Positions 8,856 through 18,289 of a DNA stretch of 28,555 nt are shown here, piece by piece. Source of the stretch: Trichomonas tenax. Its lineage: Eukaryota; Parabasalia; Trichomonadida; Trichomonadidae. The stretch covers positions 1 to 28,555 of the forward strand of contig JALKBU010000665.1 in the NCBI GenBank assembly GCA_023091735.1. Direction: 5' to 3'. Numbering within the stretch: the stretch's first letter is position 1; each line of letters opens with the position of its first letter. The notes below the pieces were generated by a model, which made no database searches, was not told where the DNA came from, and saw nothing but the letters and a program-made list of their open reading frames with translations. Made by a program: the position numbers and the translations under genes.

Positions 8856-9434
8856 CTAATGGAAACCGGGCACAAGAAGAGTTCTACCATCGAATCTTGG
8901 TTTCGGTTTCTCTGGTATTCCCCAGATTGAACGCTCAGATTTTGATTGAAATACTGAAGATGGAGCTCTCCTCTTCGGCAGTGGTGCTATTGTATAGTCG
9001 CTCGGACCTGGCGTTTCAGAGGCTACTTTTTCGTCGGGATAACAAAGGCAACGTCTTTGTAAAATCGGACTGATTGTAATTTTGAACTCTTTTGTACGTC
9101 TCTCTGGTGAATATTCTGATGGTGCTGGTGTTTTCATTGCTTTCGAAGGCCATTCTAAGCGTCTCCGAGATTTTGATGTGAATCCAAGGCCATGGCCGCG
9201 TATTGATTCAACATGGAATGACGAAGGTCTTGGCTCGTATCTGCCCGGGCCAGGAACATCCGGAAATTTCATTTCAGGGCGCGCTGGTGCTTGTGATCCG
9301 AATCCAAACGGCTGAGAAGGCTGCTCAGAGAGGACCGTATAGTACTTTTCGTTGGGTACTGATGTCGCTCTTTGTGATCCAAACTTTACAGATGAGTTAT
9401 TAAGATCGCTCTTGCTCCTTCCGTAACTCATCAT
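8856..9434 (-). CDS. SHIPPO/STPGR-repeat flagellar microtubule-associated protein
   Basis: A 192-residue, Pro/Arg/Ser-rich basic protein with three spaced STPGR (SHIPPO-type) repeats: VPGPGRY at about residues 60-66, TPAPSEY at 102-108 and TPGPSDY at 141-147. Each is followed by a stretch with polar and aromatic residues (for example GLGFTSKSRRRLEW). This PGPxxY pattern defines the ODF3/STPG family, proteins that bind the outside or inside of axonemal and other stable microtubules. That fits a flagellated protist with a complex cytoskeleton. Two adjacent ATG codons open the frame at 9434 and 9431. No clear TCAYW Inr lies near them; the nearest is TTCATG, which lacks the W. The family call is confident. 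Whether it acts on flagella, axostyle or pelta is unknown. Confidence 0.85.
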   Translation of the reverse strand: MMSYGRSKSDLNNSSVKFGSQRATSVPNEKYYTVLSEQPSQPFGFGSQAPARPEMKFPDVPGPGRYEPRPSSFHVESIRGHGLGFTSKSRRRLEWPSKAMKTPAPSEYSPERRTKEFKITISPILQRRCLCYPDEKVASETPGPSDYTIAPLPKRRAPSSVFQSKSERSIWGIPEKPKPRFDGRTLLVPGFH

Positions 9435-10459
9435 GAATTAGCGTATTTTTTGTTTACATATCGTCCTAAAATACATGTCAAAAATCATATTAACATATCA
9501 AAATTTGAATGAATTTACATGACAGAATTTGATGTAATTTTATCATTTTTTGTTTACATATCGTAATTATAATTCTCTTTGATTTTTAGCATTATACTTT
9601 GAGTAAATCTGAAATTGGACAATGAAAATGTTTAATAGTTGAGAGGTTCTATACAATGATATAAATGTCTTTAATAGATGTGAGATTTTAATATCATTCG
9701 TCTTATAAGGTGTTGAAAACATCAAGACTATCCTGCAATTGTATACTCTATGGATTTTCTGAAGATGAGAAGGCAAATAAAGTTCACAATTTCGAGAAAT
9801 AGAATAACTCTGCCAACAAATAAGGCAATAGTTCTAGTTAGTGGACTATTCTGTAAAGCAATGATATTTCTATAGTATATCATCAAGAATGGACAAAATA
9901 ATGTATATCGAATGGCGGAATATTTAGACCGGCGGCTAATCGAGAAAAAGCCACTGAAATAATGCTCCAAATTCAATGTATATGAGATTTTCACAATAAC
10001 AATGGGTCTTGACCAATAAATAAATTATGACATAGATATTCGTAGAATTAGGACTCGTATCGAGAATACTTGCATGACCATTCAATCAATTCTAACATAT
10101 TAAGCGAGCATTATACGACTACGCTGGTATGTGCAAATTTGTTCGCATTTCAAAAGACAATATCATAAAAATGATGAAAATATTCTTTACATATCATTCC
10201 GGTGGCCATTGGGAGCATTGCTGCAACGTAGTTTGCTTCATACCAGATGATTAATAAATCTCTTTTTCTCCCTTCAACTTTTAATTAGAACTGAAATAGA
10301 ATCTAATTTTCGATATATTTAGAAATTGCATCTCTCTGAAAAATTGACTTATTTCTGAATTTTTCAACTCCTTGTAGAACGTTTTTGCTCGATACATCAA
10401 AAATACAGAACTGTAAGGTTTTATTTTAACTCGAAATCGGGTTTAAAACAAATCATTAT
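9435..10459. other. AT-rich spacer with a 20-bp direct repeat, no convincing gene
   Basis: ATTTTTTGTTTACATATCGT occurs at 9445-9464 and again at 9545-9564, exactly 100 bp apart. Two dispersed TTTACATG-type motifs lie between them. A hydrophobic minus-strand frame at 9728-9994 has no ATG at its start and AT-driven composition, so it is not called. The remainder shows nothing specific. Confidence 0.55.
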
Positions 10460-10472
10460 TATAATGGATAAT
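10460..10472. repeat. Left 13-bp flanking direct repeat of the MITE-like element
   Basis: TATAATGGATAAT is repeated at 10793-10805 on the other side of the element. It is a candidate target-site duplication. The right copy is separated from the inverted terminal sequence by six extra bases (AATTAG), so the exact duplication boundary is uncertain. Confidence 0.6.
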
Positions 10473-10792
10473 GTTGGGTATAATAAAGAGTCACGAAAAG
10501 CGACGTGTTTACATGGCAAATATATTTCATTTTGACATGTAAAATCGGTTGATTTAAAAAGTATACATTTGCTAATTATTTATAAGTTCAATCAAACTTG
10601 TTATAGCATCTGCAAATCTTAATAGTGAATCTATTAAGCTTGTTAGAGAGTATATTAAGCTTGTTAAAGCGTCTATCAAGCTTAATAAAACACCCTTTGT
10701 TAAAATGGTAGACTTTACATGTCAAAACATATTTATAACTGCCATGTAAACACTTCACTTTTTTGTGACTCTTTATTATACCCTACAATTAG
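10473..10792. mobile_element. MITE-like non-autonomous element with ~75-bp inverted ends
   Basis: The left end reads GTTGGGTATAATAAAGAGTCAC, then a GTGTTTACATGGCA block and a TTTTGACATGTAAAA block. The reverse complement of the right end gives GTAGGGTATAATAAAGAGTCAC with the same blocks in the same order. The element is about 320 bp, encodes nothing, and sits between 13-bp direct repeats. Inside are three 21-bp units of the ATTAAGCTTGTTAGAGAGTAT type at about 10635-10695. A related solo right end lies at 1428-1551. Long inverted ends with a long target duplication are reminiscent of Mutator-like elements, which trichomonads carry, but the family is not proven. Confidence 0.75.
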
Positions 10793-10805
10793 TATAATGG
10801 ATAAT
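10793..10805. repeat. Right 13-bp flanking direct repeat
   Basis: TATAATGGATAAT, identical to 10460-10472. See the element entry for the six-base offset. Confidence 0.6.
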
Positions 10806-12318
10806 ATCGATATTCACTATAAAAACATTGAATAAAAATATTTTTCCTTATTTCTTGTTGATTTAAATTTAGCAACATATGTTGACTCTGATTTTGCAGT
10901 CAAAATTATGTTTTATTTTTAAAATGATGAAAAGTGACAATTTCGTAATTAAAATAAAGGTAACTAAACTTATAGTGATCAACAAATATGATCGTAAGAG
11001 TACACAAAAATTGAAAACCTTTCACAAAAAATTAAGAGCTCCTTTTTTGCATTCAAAATTCTTAGCACATTTTTTGTAAAGCAAATATTTTAGGTAAAAG
11101 ACAACAATATGAATGTATTTATTAATTAACAAAGAAAAAATAAAGAAGAAATGAAAATTTTCAAAAAATGAATTGGAATATATGGAAATTACAAAGGATT
11201 TCCAATTTGCTTTCAGACGCAAGCATATCTTCAAGTAATGGAGGCCAAGGTCTTGGTAATAAATATTTCGACCTATATTATAGGTTTTAAAGCGATAGAC
11301 AATGGAACTTTAGTGGAAAAATCGTATTGCCGTGAACATTTCAACTGATTTAAGTCATTAAATTCAATATGTAGATTAATAGTGATTTATTGGACAGAAT
11401 TCTAATTGAAAAGCAGATTAATTCGTAGAGGCTAGATGGATGTTCTGTGTGGATTGCTTTGATTATGTAAAATTTAATAATATATGGCTCTAAGCAGCAA
11501 AATAAAGAGACCATCGTCATATATTAAACGGCCACTTTGCCATATAAATTAGTATTCTGGCGTGTAAAAAATAAAGATAATTTTTATTTGTCAAGGATTG
11601 TCAGAAAATAATCGTTCTATTCAAATTAATTGAAAATAAATATATAGCAGCAAAAATAATGCAAGTTATGCTATTTAATTTTTTAAAATATCCTGAAATG
11701 ATGCTAAAAAGATTTTTGTGACAAAATTTTTCCAAAAATGAAAATTTTGTGGGATATTGTTATGCTAATGAAATGAGCTAGAAAAATTTTATGGCAAAAT
11801 GAAAATATTGCAGATGTATTTGCATACCTATTGAAAATATTATATTAAGGAATGGAAGGAATACAACAATATTTTATAACAAAAATAAAGGCTTGTCTAA
11901 ATTTTTATACGCAAAGTCGGCGAAACTCGTTTTTTTAACTCACTTGATTAACTTTTTGATAAGTTATTGAACAACAATGTACAAAATCATGTTGTCCATG
12001 ATATATTAAAGAATTAGCTAACAAAGTCTATATTTCATTAAAATATTAGATATATCTTTCATCAAAAACATTGATTTGCCATGATGTGCTTTACTCATTA
12101 TAATATATTTATATTCCCATTGTATAGCATTTTCATAACGTAAAATATGTTGTTGTCGATGATAAATAGGTAAATCTAATCACAAATATGCTTTTTAAGC
12201 TTTTTTGGAAAAAAGTATTCCAAGTGTTCACACATAAGCTCTGTGTGTTATTCTTCCAAAAAATAATGATGACTGCCTTTTGCAAGGCTAAATTTGAAAA
12301 GTTTATTAAATTGAGAAA
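10806..12318. other. Very AT-rich spacer, nothing recognised
   Basis: About 1.5 kb of low-complexity AT sequence. Short frames here are AT-driven. ATTCTGGCGTGTAAAAA at 11554-11570 resembles the last 17 bases of the 114-bp repeat (ATTCTGACGTGTAAAAT) and may be an isolated diverged copy of that end. Confidence 0.5.
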
Positions 12319-12432
12319 AAATTTGTCTGGGTGGCAACGTTGCAAGCCAAAGAATTCGTGAACAATTCATTGGGCGGTTCTACTTGAGAATCACAATTTA
12401 TACATTACGTGTCACATTCTGACGTGTAAAAT
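12319..12432. repeat. 114-bp dispersed repeat, copy 1 (possible structured RNA)
   Basis: Matches 26497-26610 over 114 bases without gaps and with about eight differences by eye. It contains GCAACGTTGC, GAATTC...AATTC, and a terminal TTACGTGTCA-CATTC-TGACGTGTAA hairpin (12405-12429). Similarity stops sharply at both ends, as in a defined unit. It lies about 400 bp before the amino-acid transporter gene. The minus-strand reading frames starting MQRCHP in both copies end differently and are not treated as genes. Confidence 0.8.
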
Positions 12433-12835
12433 ATATAATCCGACATGTAAATTTATCACCTTTTCTAGAAAAGTGGATCACTCCTCCTACAATCAGCTTT
12501 CTTGATTTATTCGGTTTACCGATATATTGTGTGCATTATTGATCAAAACATGTTTTTATTAGTATCAAAAATATTTGTAAAACTCACAATCATATTTTTG
12601 AGACCATTATAGAAAAAATTGAGAATTTTATATGTGAAAAATCGTTTTCGAAATCAATAGCTTCTATGTATGATGCGTTTTCGATTTTTCTTCTTTCGCC
12701 ATAATTTTCTGTTTTTCTCGTATATCATCGCATCACAGGATGATGTGAAAAAACGGTTGACGCTTTGAATTGATTTTTTAAAATGTAAACTATTCAAAAA
12801 TCGAAATCATAAAAAAGGCATTTTTTACTTAAATT
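12433..12835. other. AT-rich spacer upstream of the transporter gene
   Basis: Contains a dispersed-motif copy (GACATGTAAAT at 12442-12452) and a weak TCATA Inr-like site at 12807-12811, 27 bases before the ATG at 12836 when counted from its adenine. No gene is visible. Confidence 0.4.
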
Positions 12836-14251
12836 ATGGATGTTCAAGATCAGCCATTAGAGGATATATGTGATATTCCACAGGAAGACGTCGGTGCCGA
12901 TGGTCTTCCAAAGACTGAGGAAGAACAGGTCGTAAAGATCGAAGACGTTCCATTAGATAATTCTCAAGCTCAAGGAGTTGAAACAGACGGTCAGCCAGCA
13001 ATTGCTCCGAGTAAGACATTCAAGGGTGAAGGAAATCCGAATAGAGTAAGAAGATTCGCTACGATTATGAACTTATTGAATTCATTACTCGGCGCTGGCT
13101 TGCTCGGCGCTCCAGCCACGTTCAAGTTCGGTGGCGCACTCCCGAGTGTTCTTGTGCTCATATTTGTTGCTGCAATATCTGCTTACGCAACAGTTATCGT
13201 TATGAAACTCCAGATCGACACCAAATCAACAGGTTTCGATGAAATGACACTCAAGGTTTTGGGTAAGTGGGGACAGATTTCGGTCTCTGTTTTCGAATTG
13301 ATTTTCCTTTACTCATGCTTAGTAAGTTATCTAATTTTCGGATCAAGAGTTGTCATTGGATGGCTTGAACTTGCTGGTATCAGCTTCGAGAAGTTGAGGT
13401 TCCTCAAGCGTGCTGCTGTTGTTATCATCTATTCATTGGTCTTGCCGATTGCATTGTCAATTCCACGCTCTGTTGGTTTCTTGTCATATTTCTCAACAGC
13501 AACAGTCGTTTGCATCTTTTTCTACATTATTGGTATCACAATCAAGGCATCAATCATCCTTTCTCACGATAAAAAAGTTCATGACACTGTTAAACTCGCT
13601 GTTGGCAGTGTTAACATCTTCACAGCTCTCGGCGTCTACTTCCTCGCTTTCGCTTTACCTGTTGTTTCAGTCTCTATTGTTCAGAACTACAATATCGATT
13701 ATCGCAAGAGAAAGATTGTCGCTTATTGGGCAGAGGGCTTATGCTGCGTCATCATGATCATTCCTTCTCTCCTCGCTTACCTCATTTTCGGCTCTACAAT
13801 CGAGAGCGGCGTTCTTGAAAAATTCCCACCGAAAGATATCTTGATCAACATCGTTAAGGCGGGAATTTTCTTTGTCGTTTCCTTCTCCTACCCAGTTATG
13901 GTACAAGCAGTCCTCGGCTCGTTCGGCCAAATTATCTATAAGAACAATGACGCGCCAAATCTCCCTCGTTGTCAGAGAATTATCGTTGAAATCATCAGTA
14001 ACGTCATCTCCCTCATCATCGCTGTCGTCTTCGAGAACGCAAACCCAGTTCTCGGCGTCGGCGGTGCTTTGGGCGGATGCGTTTCTAACTTCATTTATCC
14101 AGCTATTATCCACCTCGTTTTCTACAAGCCACCGAAGAACACAAAGGACTTCTGGTTCATGGTCGCATTGGCAGTGTTTGGCGTAATTTCTGCTATTATT
14201 GCAACAGTTACGTCTCTCATCGACGCAATCAACACATTCAAGAAAAAATGA
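12836..14251 (+). CDS. Amino acid transporter, AAAP/SLC38-like family
   Basis: A 471-residue polytopic membrane protein with the hallmark AAAP first helix (RFATIMNLLNSLLGAGLLGAP, about residues 73-93), in which the unwound GAG motif contacts the amino acid substrate. About 11 hydrophobic segments follow. TM2 is near 100-124, and later ones include LVLPIALSIPRSVGFLSYFS, VYFLAFALPVVSVSIVQNYN and LGVGGALGGCVSNFIYPAII. The acidic 70-residue N-terminus is cytosolic. The family (SLC32/36/38, yeast AVT) couples amino acid movement to H+ or Na+ at plasma, lysosomal or vacuolar membranes. Trichomonads are amino acid auxotrophs and carry many paralogues. Length and topology are normal. The sequence is clearly less AT-rich than its surroundings. 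Substrate and membrane cannot be read from the sequence. Confidence 0.94.
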   Translation: MDVQDQPLEDICDIPQEDVGADGLPKTEEEQVVKIEDVPLDNSQAQGVETDGQPAIAPSKTFKGEGNPNRVRRFATIMNLLNSLLGAGLLGAPATFKFGGALPSVLVLIFVAAISAYATVIVMKLQIDTKSTGFDEMTLKVLGKWGQISVSVFELIFLYSCLVSYLIFGSRVVIGWLELAGISFEKLRFLKRAAVVIIYSLVLPIALSIPRSVGFLSYFSTATVVCIFFYIIGITIKASIILSHDKKVHDTVKLAVGSVNIFTALGVYFLAFALPVVSVSIVQNYNIDYRKRKIVAYWAEGLCCVIMIIPSLLAYLIFGSTIESGVLEKFPPKDILINIVKAGIFFVVSFSYPVMVQAVLGSFGQIIYKNNDAPNLPRCQRIIVEIISNVISLIIAVVFENANPVLGVGGALGGCVSNFIYPAIIHLVFYKPPKNTKDFWFMVALAVFGVISAIIATVTSLIDAINTFKKK

Positions 14252-14764
14252 CTACAAAATAATAATTTAACTAGTAAATATTATTTAGATATAATTATTA
14301 TTGATAACTGACTCCTTTTTACACACTATTTACATATATTGGTCCAAAAGTAAACAGCCGTGTATAAGATAGCCTATGTTTTGATGTTAAAGAAATTTCT
14401 TAACAATTTTCCAAATGCAAATCGATCCAAGCACCGCACGCCATAAAAAGACTTCCGAGAGAATGAAATTACATCCACAATCTTGCTTTAATTTTTTTAG
14501 AACGATATCAAATGATTTCGCTTTAAGCTTTGAATGTGATTCGCAATCAAAAGCGATTTTACCCAGTTATGCATCGATATTTTGATTTTTTTCTGTTTTC
14601 AATTTGCAATCAGAAAATTTTCGTCATAATTTTTATAAATTTTGCAATGGCATCAAAATTAATACTATTCTCAATCAGAATTTACTTCAAATATTCTTTT
14701 GACATCTAATAGTTTACATGACATTTTTTTTAAAAAACTAATATTCTCCAAAATAGATTCACAA
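14252..14764. other. AT-rich spacer with a weak coding remnant
   Basis: On the minus strand from about 14577 to 14397, roughly 60 codons are open (LGKIAFDCESHSKLKAKSFD onward) but without an ATG. The first residues resemble the start of the 16380-16634 minus frame (KWSKIALDFE). Both may be traces of one decayed repeated gene. A TTTACATGACA motif lies at 14713-14723. Confidence 0.35.
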
Positions 14765-15016
14765 TCAAACAACGTTTATTTTAGTATAATATATATCTCG
14801 TGGAGAGCTATTAGGATTCATGTTTCTGACTGTGCAGTTGCAATAACTGCAGTTAATATTGTAATCTAAGTAATCGATTTCTAATTTTGGATCAGTATAA
14901 ATTCTTTGATCGACGGAAAACTGCCAAAAACTGAACGAATCCTTGACAGATATATCATGCGTGATGGTAAATAATTGGAACAATAACGAAGAAAACTGCG
15001 GAAAGAGATATTTCAT
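14765..15016 (-). pseudogene. 5' fragment of a surface-protein-like gene with signal peptide
   Basis: An 83-residue frame from an ATG at 15016 starts with a signal-peptide-like stretch (MKYLFPQFSSLLFQLFTIT). It continues with Asn, Cys and Tyr-rich residues (INCSYCNCTVRNMNP) and then stops. The 5' part, including the presumed leader DNA, is duplicated at 17522-17658. Exported N-termini followed by Asn/Ser/Tyr-rich beta-strand sequence are typical of trichomonad Pmp-like and BspA-like genes. The rest of such a protein is missing, so this is probably a truncated remnant. It is not proven to be inactive. Confidence 0.5.
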
Positions 15017-15068
15017 CAATCAACATTTTTCATCATAAAATGTCACTTTTGATTTTTTCATAGTCAAT
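14941..15068 (-). repeat. Duplicated gene-start segment, copy 1
   Basis: This matches 17522-17658 with small indels. Shared blocks include CCTTGACAGATATATC, AATAATTGGAACAATAACGA followed by AGAAAAC, and CATAAAATGTCACTTTTGA. The duplication spans the signal-peptide codons and the sequence upstream of the ATG. Confidence 0.75.
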
Positions 15069-15595
15069 GTCGCAACCGTTATTTTATACAAATTGAATTC
15101 TTTTCATTATTTCCAGAATATGATTCGAGAAATTAAATGACTAAAATTATTTGTTGCTAGTGTATGAGAGTCAAACATGAGCAAAATTGAATACTTTGCG
15201 CATTATTCATATAACCATGCAGCGCTTAGACAAATTGGCAAATTTTTAAAAATCTCATCAAAAAACTCATAATTATTGTTTTTCTAATGATGTAATGTGA
15301 TGTCATAATTTGTATCATACTATTTTTATTCTCCATTTTTCATTAGATATGTTTCAGTTTCGAGAAAAAGATTTCATTTCAATGTCGATATTAATTAACA
15401 GTTGTTCCTCGTAAATCAACATCACAGTAACACAAAACAAAAAACAATTGATTTGACATATCCACCTTCAAATAAAGGTGTTCCAATGTTTCTGAATATG
15501 CAACAATTTTCGAAAATGGTATATTGTATTGTGAGAATCAACGAACTATCTTTATAGTTATCTACAATGTTTGTTGAGAAAAAATTAACATGGTT
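15069..15595. other. AT-rich spacer, nothing recognised
   Basis: Probably the decayed downstream part of the broken surface gene to its right. No open frame or repeat could be supported. Confidence 0.4.
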
Positions 15596-16199
15596 TTAGA
15601 TTTGAACCCAAATATATTGATGAGATCTCTGTGTGTTATTATGTATAGATGAATACTTAACAGACACATTGCAATTTTGAATCTGGACATGAGAGTATCC
15701 TGAATATATTTCACACTTATTGTACGATGAATTCAAGTTTGAAGTGAATTCTGCTCCTTCATAAACTCTAAACGTCCCTTTAACGGTTGTTCTTTTGATA
15801 CCACAGCACGCAACGTACGTCAAATTAATGTAAAGTTTTATTGATGGTTGATCCGGCGTCTTAACATAAAACACGCTGTTCCATCCAGTTACTTTTATCG
15901 ATTTGAAGTAGCAATTCCTGTCTTGTATACAATGGCCTAAAATGTTAAAGTTAAGTGATACACCTTCTTCATTTAAGGTTGGTAAAGCATTCAGAGAATG
16001 TTGAATCTTCAAGTAACAACGAGTGTTCATAATTCGACTGAATCCTTATTGCTCCATTAACATTTTGTTGATAGTAATTACAGAAACTTATATAGAAATT
16101 GCTCGAAGTTGCAGTGAAAGCAGTTCTATCTTGGTACTTGATTGTATACGGTATATCTGGGAAGTAATCTGCCCATTCTTGTAAAAGAAATATCAACAT
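15596..16199 (-). pseudogene. Pmp-like surface protein gene fragment with a frameshift
   Basis: From an ATG at 16199 the frame encodes MLIFLLQEWADYFPDIPYTI and continues with NGAIRIQ and LLLEDSTFSEC, then stops at 15969. Phrases like NGAIxI and EDSTFSEC are typical of the right-handed beta-helix repeats in trichomonad Pmp-like proteins. The next frame continues the same character from about 15970 (NEEGVSLNFNI, ILGHCIQDRNC, GTFRVYEGAEFTSN) to a stop at 15596. The two join if a single base in the run at about 15970-15975 is treated as an insertion. An Inr-like TCATT lies at 16231-16235, 34 bases before the ATG. The product would be about 200 residues without a membrane anchor, so this is a truncated, frameshifted relic. 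A sequencing error is an alternative cause of the frameshift. Confidence 0.6.
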
Positions 16200-16235
16200 A
16201 TTATGATTATCGTTAACGATGGAAAAATTCAATGA

Positions 16236-17183
16236 GTTGTATTTTTTTACTTTGATTTTTTGTTGGTATTATTATAATATTTTAAACTGAGATCATAACT
16301 TCAAAAAGTGACAAAAATAGATGTTCTGATGTTATCAAAATTCCATTACAGACTTCTAAAAAATAAATCGATGTATGCATTACACGATACTAAAAAGACT
16401 TCTAAAAGAATAAGGAAGACAATTGTCAATTGAATTTGGTACACTCTGAATTTTCTCCAGTTTTAATAGCCTTAATAAACTCATTGTATTCTGGAAAAAC
16501 ACCGCAAATACGTTAAGAAAAGTGAGCAACAAAGTCATGCATATCTTGGTATACTTTTCATATTTGATCGATACCGAATTTTCTTGTTCGTAATCATATA
16601 TTTCAAAATCCAAAGCGATTTTACTCCATTTCAAAATTTTGACATTAATTTATTTACATGGCAAATATTTAAATCATCGAAAAATCATCAGGTATTAAGG
16701 CTCCAGTTCCAAGTACTCAAATTTTAAGCTTCACTCTTCTACTCTAAAAGTCCAATCAAAAGACTTTAAAGTATATCTATATGTATACATACCAACTATA
16801 CTTTATACCACTGTTGTATGCACATCCACCGAGCACCTGGATAGTGATAACTAAAATTGATGCTTTTCAAAATTTTCAATTTTACAGAGAAAATATCATT
16901 AACTTGCAATTTACTCTCTGTCACATTATAGTATATAGGGCATATATAATATATATACTAATATTATTGGACTCTGCTTTGTGAAGATTAAGTTATAAGA
17001 AGCAGAATGTTCAATTTTGACAAATTAATATCTCGTTTAATATTGAATATAATTTCTTGTTACTAATATGGTGAAGGACCACCATGATTTTCTTTATATT
17101 TATTAGATAAAAATATTGTGTAATAAATAAAATAACAAAATTTAGTTACGAGATCAATGTTTGAAAAATTCACAACGGCAAAA
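16236..17183. other. AT-rich spacer, no convincing gene
   Basis: A minus-strand 84-residue frame at 16380-16634 (MKWSKIALDFEIYDYE onward) begins with ATG but becomes low-complexity hydrophobic and is not supported. One TTTACATGGCA motif lies at 16653-16663. AT-rich dinucleotide runs occur near 16920-16970. Confidence 0.4.
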
Positions 17184-17518
17184 AATTTTATCCTCAGTCC
17201 ACTTCTGTCACTTTCTGCACAAACAGGTACAGAATCACCCTATATGGTTCACATATTCCAGAAAAAATTTATAACAAGATATAAAATCAGTTATACCGTG
17301 AAAGGCGAAAATTCAACTTGAGTTATCTCAATATATAAGAAGAAGATACAAAAATCCCAGTAGTGGTAATACTAGCTCATAATGTACAACTTGCTCGTTG
17401 AGGTTATATCCAGGTCCAGATTTCTTGATGGAATTTATTCAATTTTGGAAATATGGTGCTATAAAAGTGAGCTTCCCAGCCTTCCAGAAATTTTTTATCC
17501 TCAGGCCACTTCTGTCAC
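17184..17518. repeat. Pair of ~28-bp direct repeats about 300 bp apart
   Basis: ATCCTCAGTCCACTTCTGTCAC within 17184-17211 recurs as ATCCTCAGGCCACTTCTGTCAC within 17488-17518, with neighbouring A/T runs also shared. The second copy adjoins the duplicated gene-start segment, so the duplication history here involves several steps. Confidence 0.65.
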
Positions 17519-17521
17519 GTT

Positions 17522-17658
17522 CCTTGACAGATATATCCTGTGTGCATCTGTGATGGTGAATAATTGGAACAATAACGAAGAAAACAGCGGTAAGAGACAC
17601 ATCATCAATCAACATTTTACATCATAAAATGTCACTTTTGAATTTTTCACAGTCAATT
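17522..17658 (-). pseudogene. Duplicated surface-gene start, copy 2 (frameshifted)
   Basis: The minus strand from the ATG near 17615 encodes a signal-like stretch (MMCLLPLFSSLLFQLFTIT) almost identical to that of the copy at 15016. An extra 7-8 bases after it (GATGCACA region) shift the frame, and it ends at a TGA near 17500. It is therefore a broken paralogue of the neighbouring fragment. Confidence 0.55.
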
Positions 17659-18289
17659 TTAAACCGCCGCCGTAACAAACTCAAAAGTCGTTCAACTCTG
17701 AAAAATGCGTCTTATTTTTTTTCTAAATGTGAAAAATAGTATCCTCATATAGTAATGAATCTATATACACCTAGAAGAGAAGAGGGGTGGATCTGTTATG
17801 AGAGGAGGAAAATTTTCAACAATTAATATTCATGATGGAATCAAATTATAGATATCTGACCACTCAGTTTTCATTGCCCTGGGATTTGATACTTTTCTGG
17901 TAGTTTTTTTACCAATTAGATGTCAAAATTAAGTTGCACAATTTTTTGCAGAAGTTCTGGCTATTCGTTAGGCCATTCCCTATCCGTAGCAATAATTTTT
18001 ATTTGTAAATTATTCAATTTTTGATAGGCTGGTATAAGCTATCCCATCCCAAAAGTTGAGTGATCTGACACGTTATATTTACATGTCAAAAATGAGCGTT
18101 TTACATAAAGATAAATGAAACATGCATAATTAAGGTTTATCTAATATGCTTTATAATGCACATTTTATTTTTCTAATCCCATTATTTGTCATTTGGCAAA
18201 AATAAAAATTTCAAAAAGAAAATCACATTTTTTAAGATTCGGGATACAGGAGGGATAAGTTTTTGCATCCCCAATACTTTGGGAAAAAG
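17659..18289. other. AT-rich spacer, nothing recognised
   Basis: Contains one TTTACATGTCA motif (18078-18088). The plus-strand frame starting near 18186 is open into the LRR fragment region but has no family resemblance in its first part. Confidence 0.4.

Noticed and set aside
9728..9994. Hydrophobic minus-strand frame that could be a small membrane protein
   Set aside because: It starts with GTG rather than ATG, its hydrophobicity follows from AT-rich codons, and no family motif is visible.
12133..12345. Minus-strand frame beginning MQRCHPDKF, with a similar MQRCHPAKF at 26245-26523
   Set aside because: Only the first few residues agree, because the 114-bp repeat ends there. The remaining sequences are unrelated, so no protein is conserved.
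13739..14113. 124-residue minus-strand frame rich in Asp/Glu/Asn
   Set aside because: It is antisense to the transporter gene. The plus-strand protein has clear family motifs.
16380..16634. 84-residue minus-strand frame starting MKWSKIALDFE
   Set aside because: It becomes low-complexity hydrophobic sequence. Its resemblance to the open stretch near 14577 is too short to support a gene.
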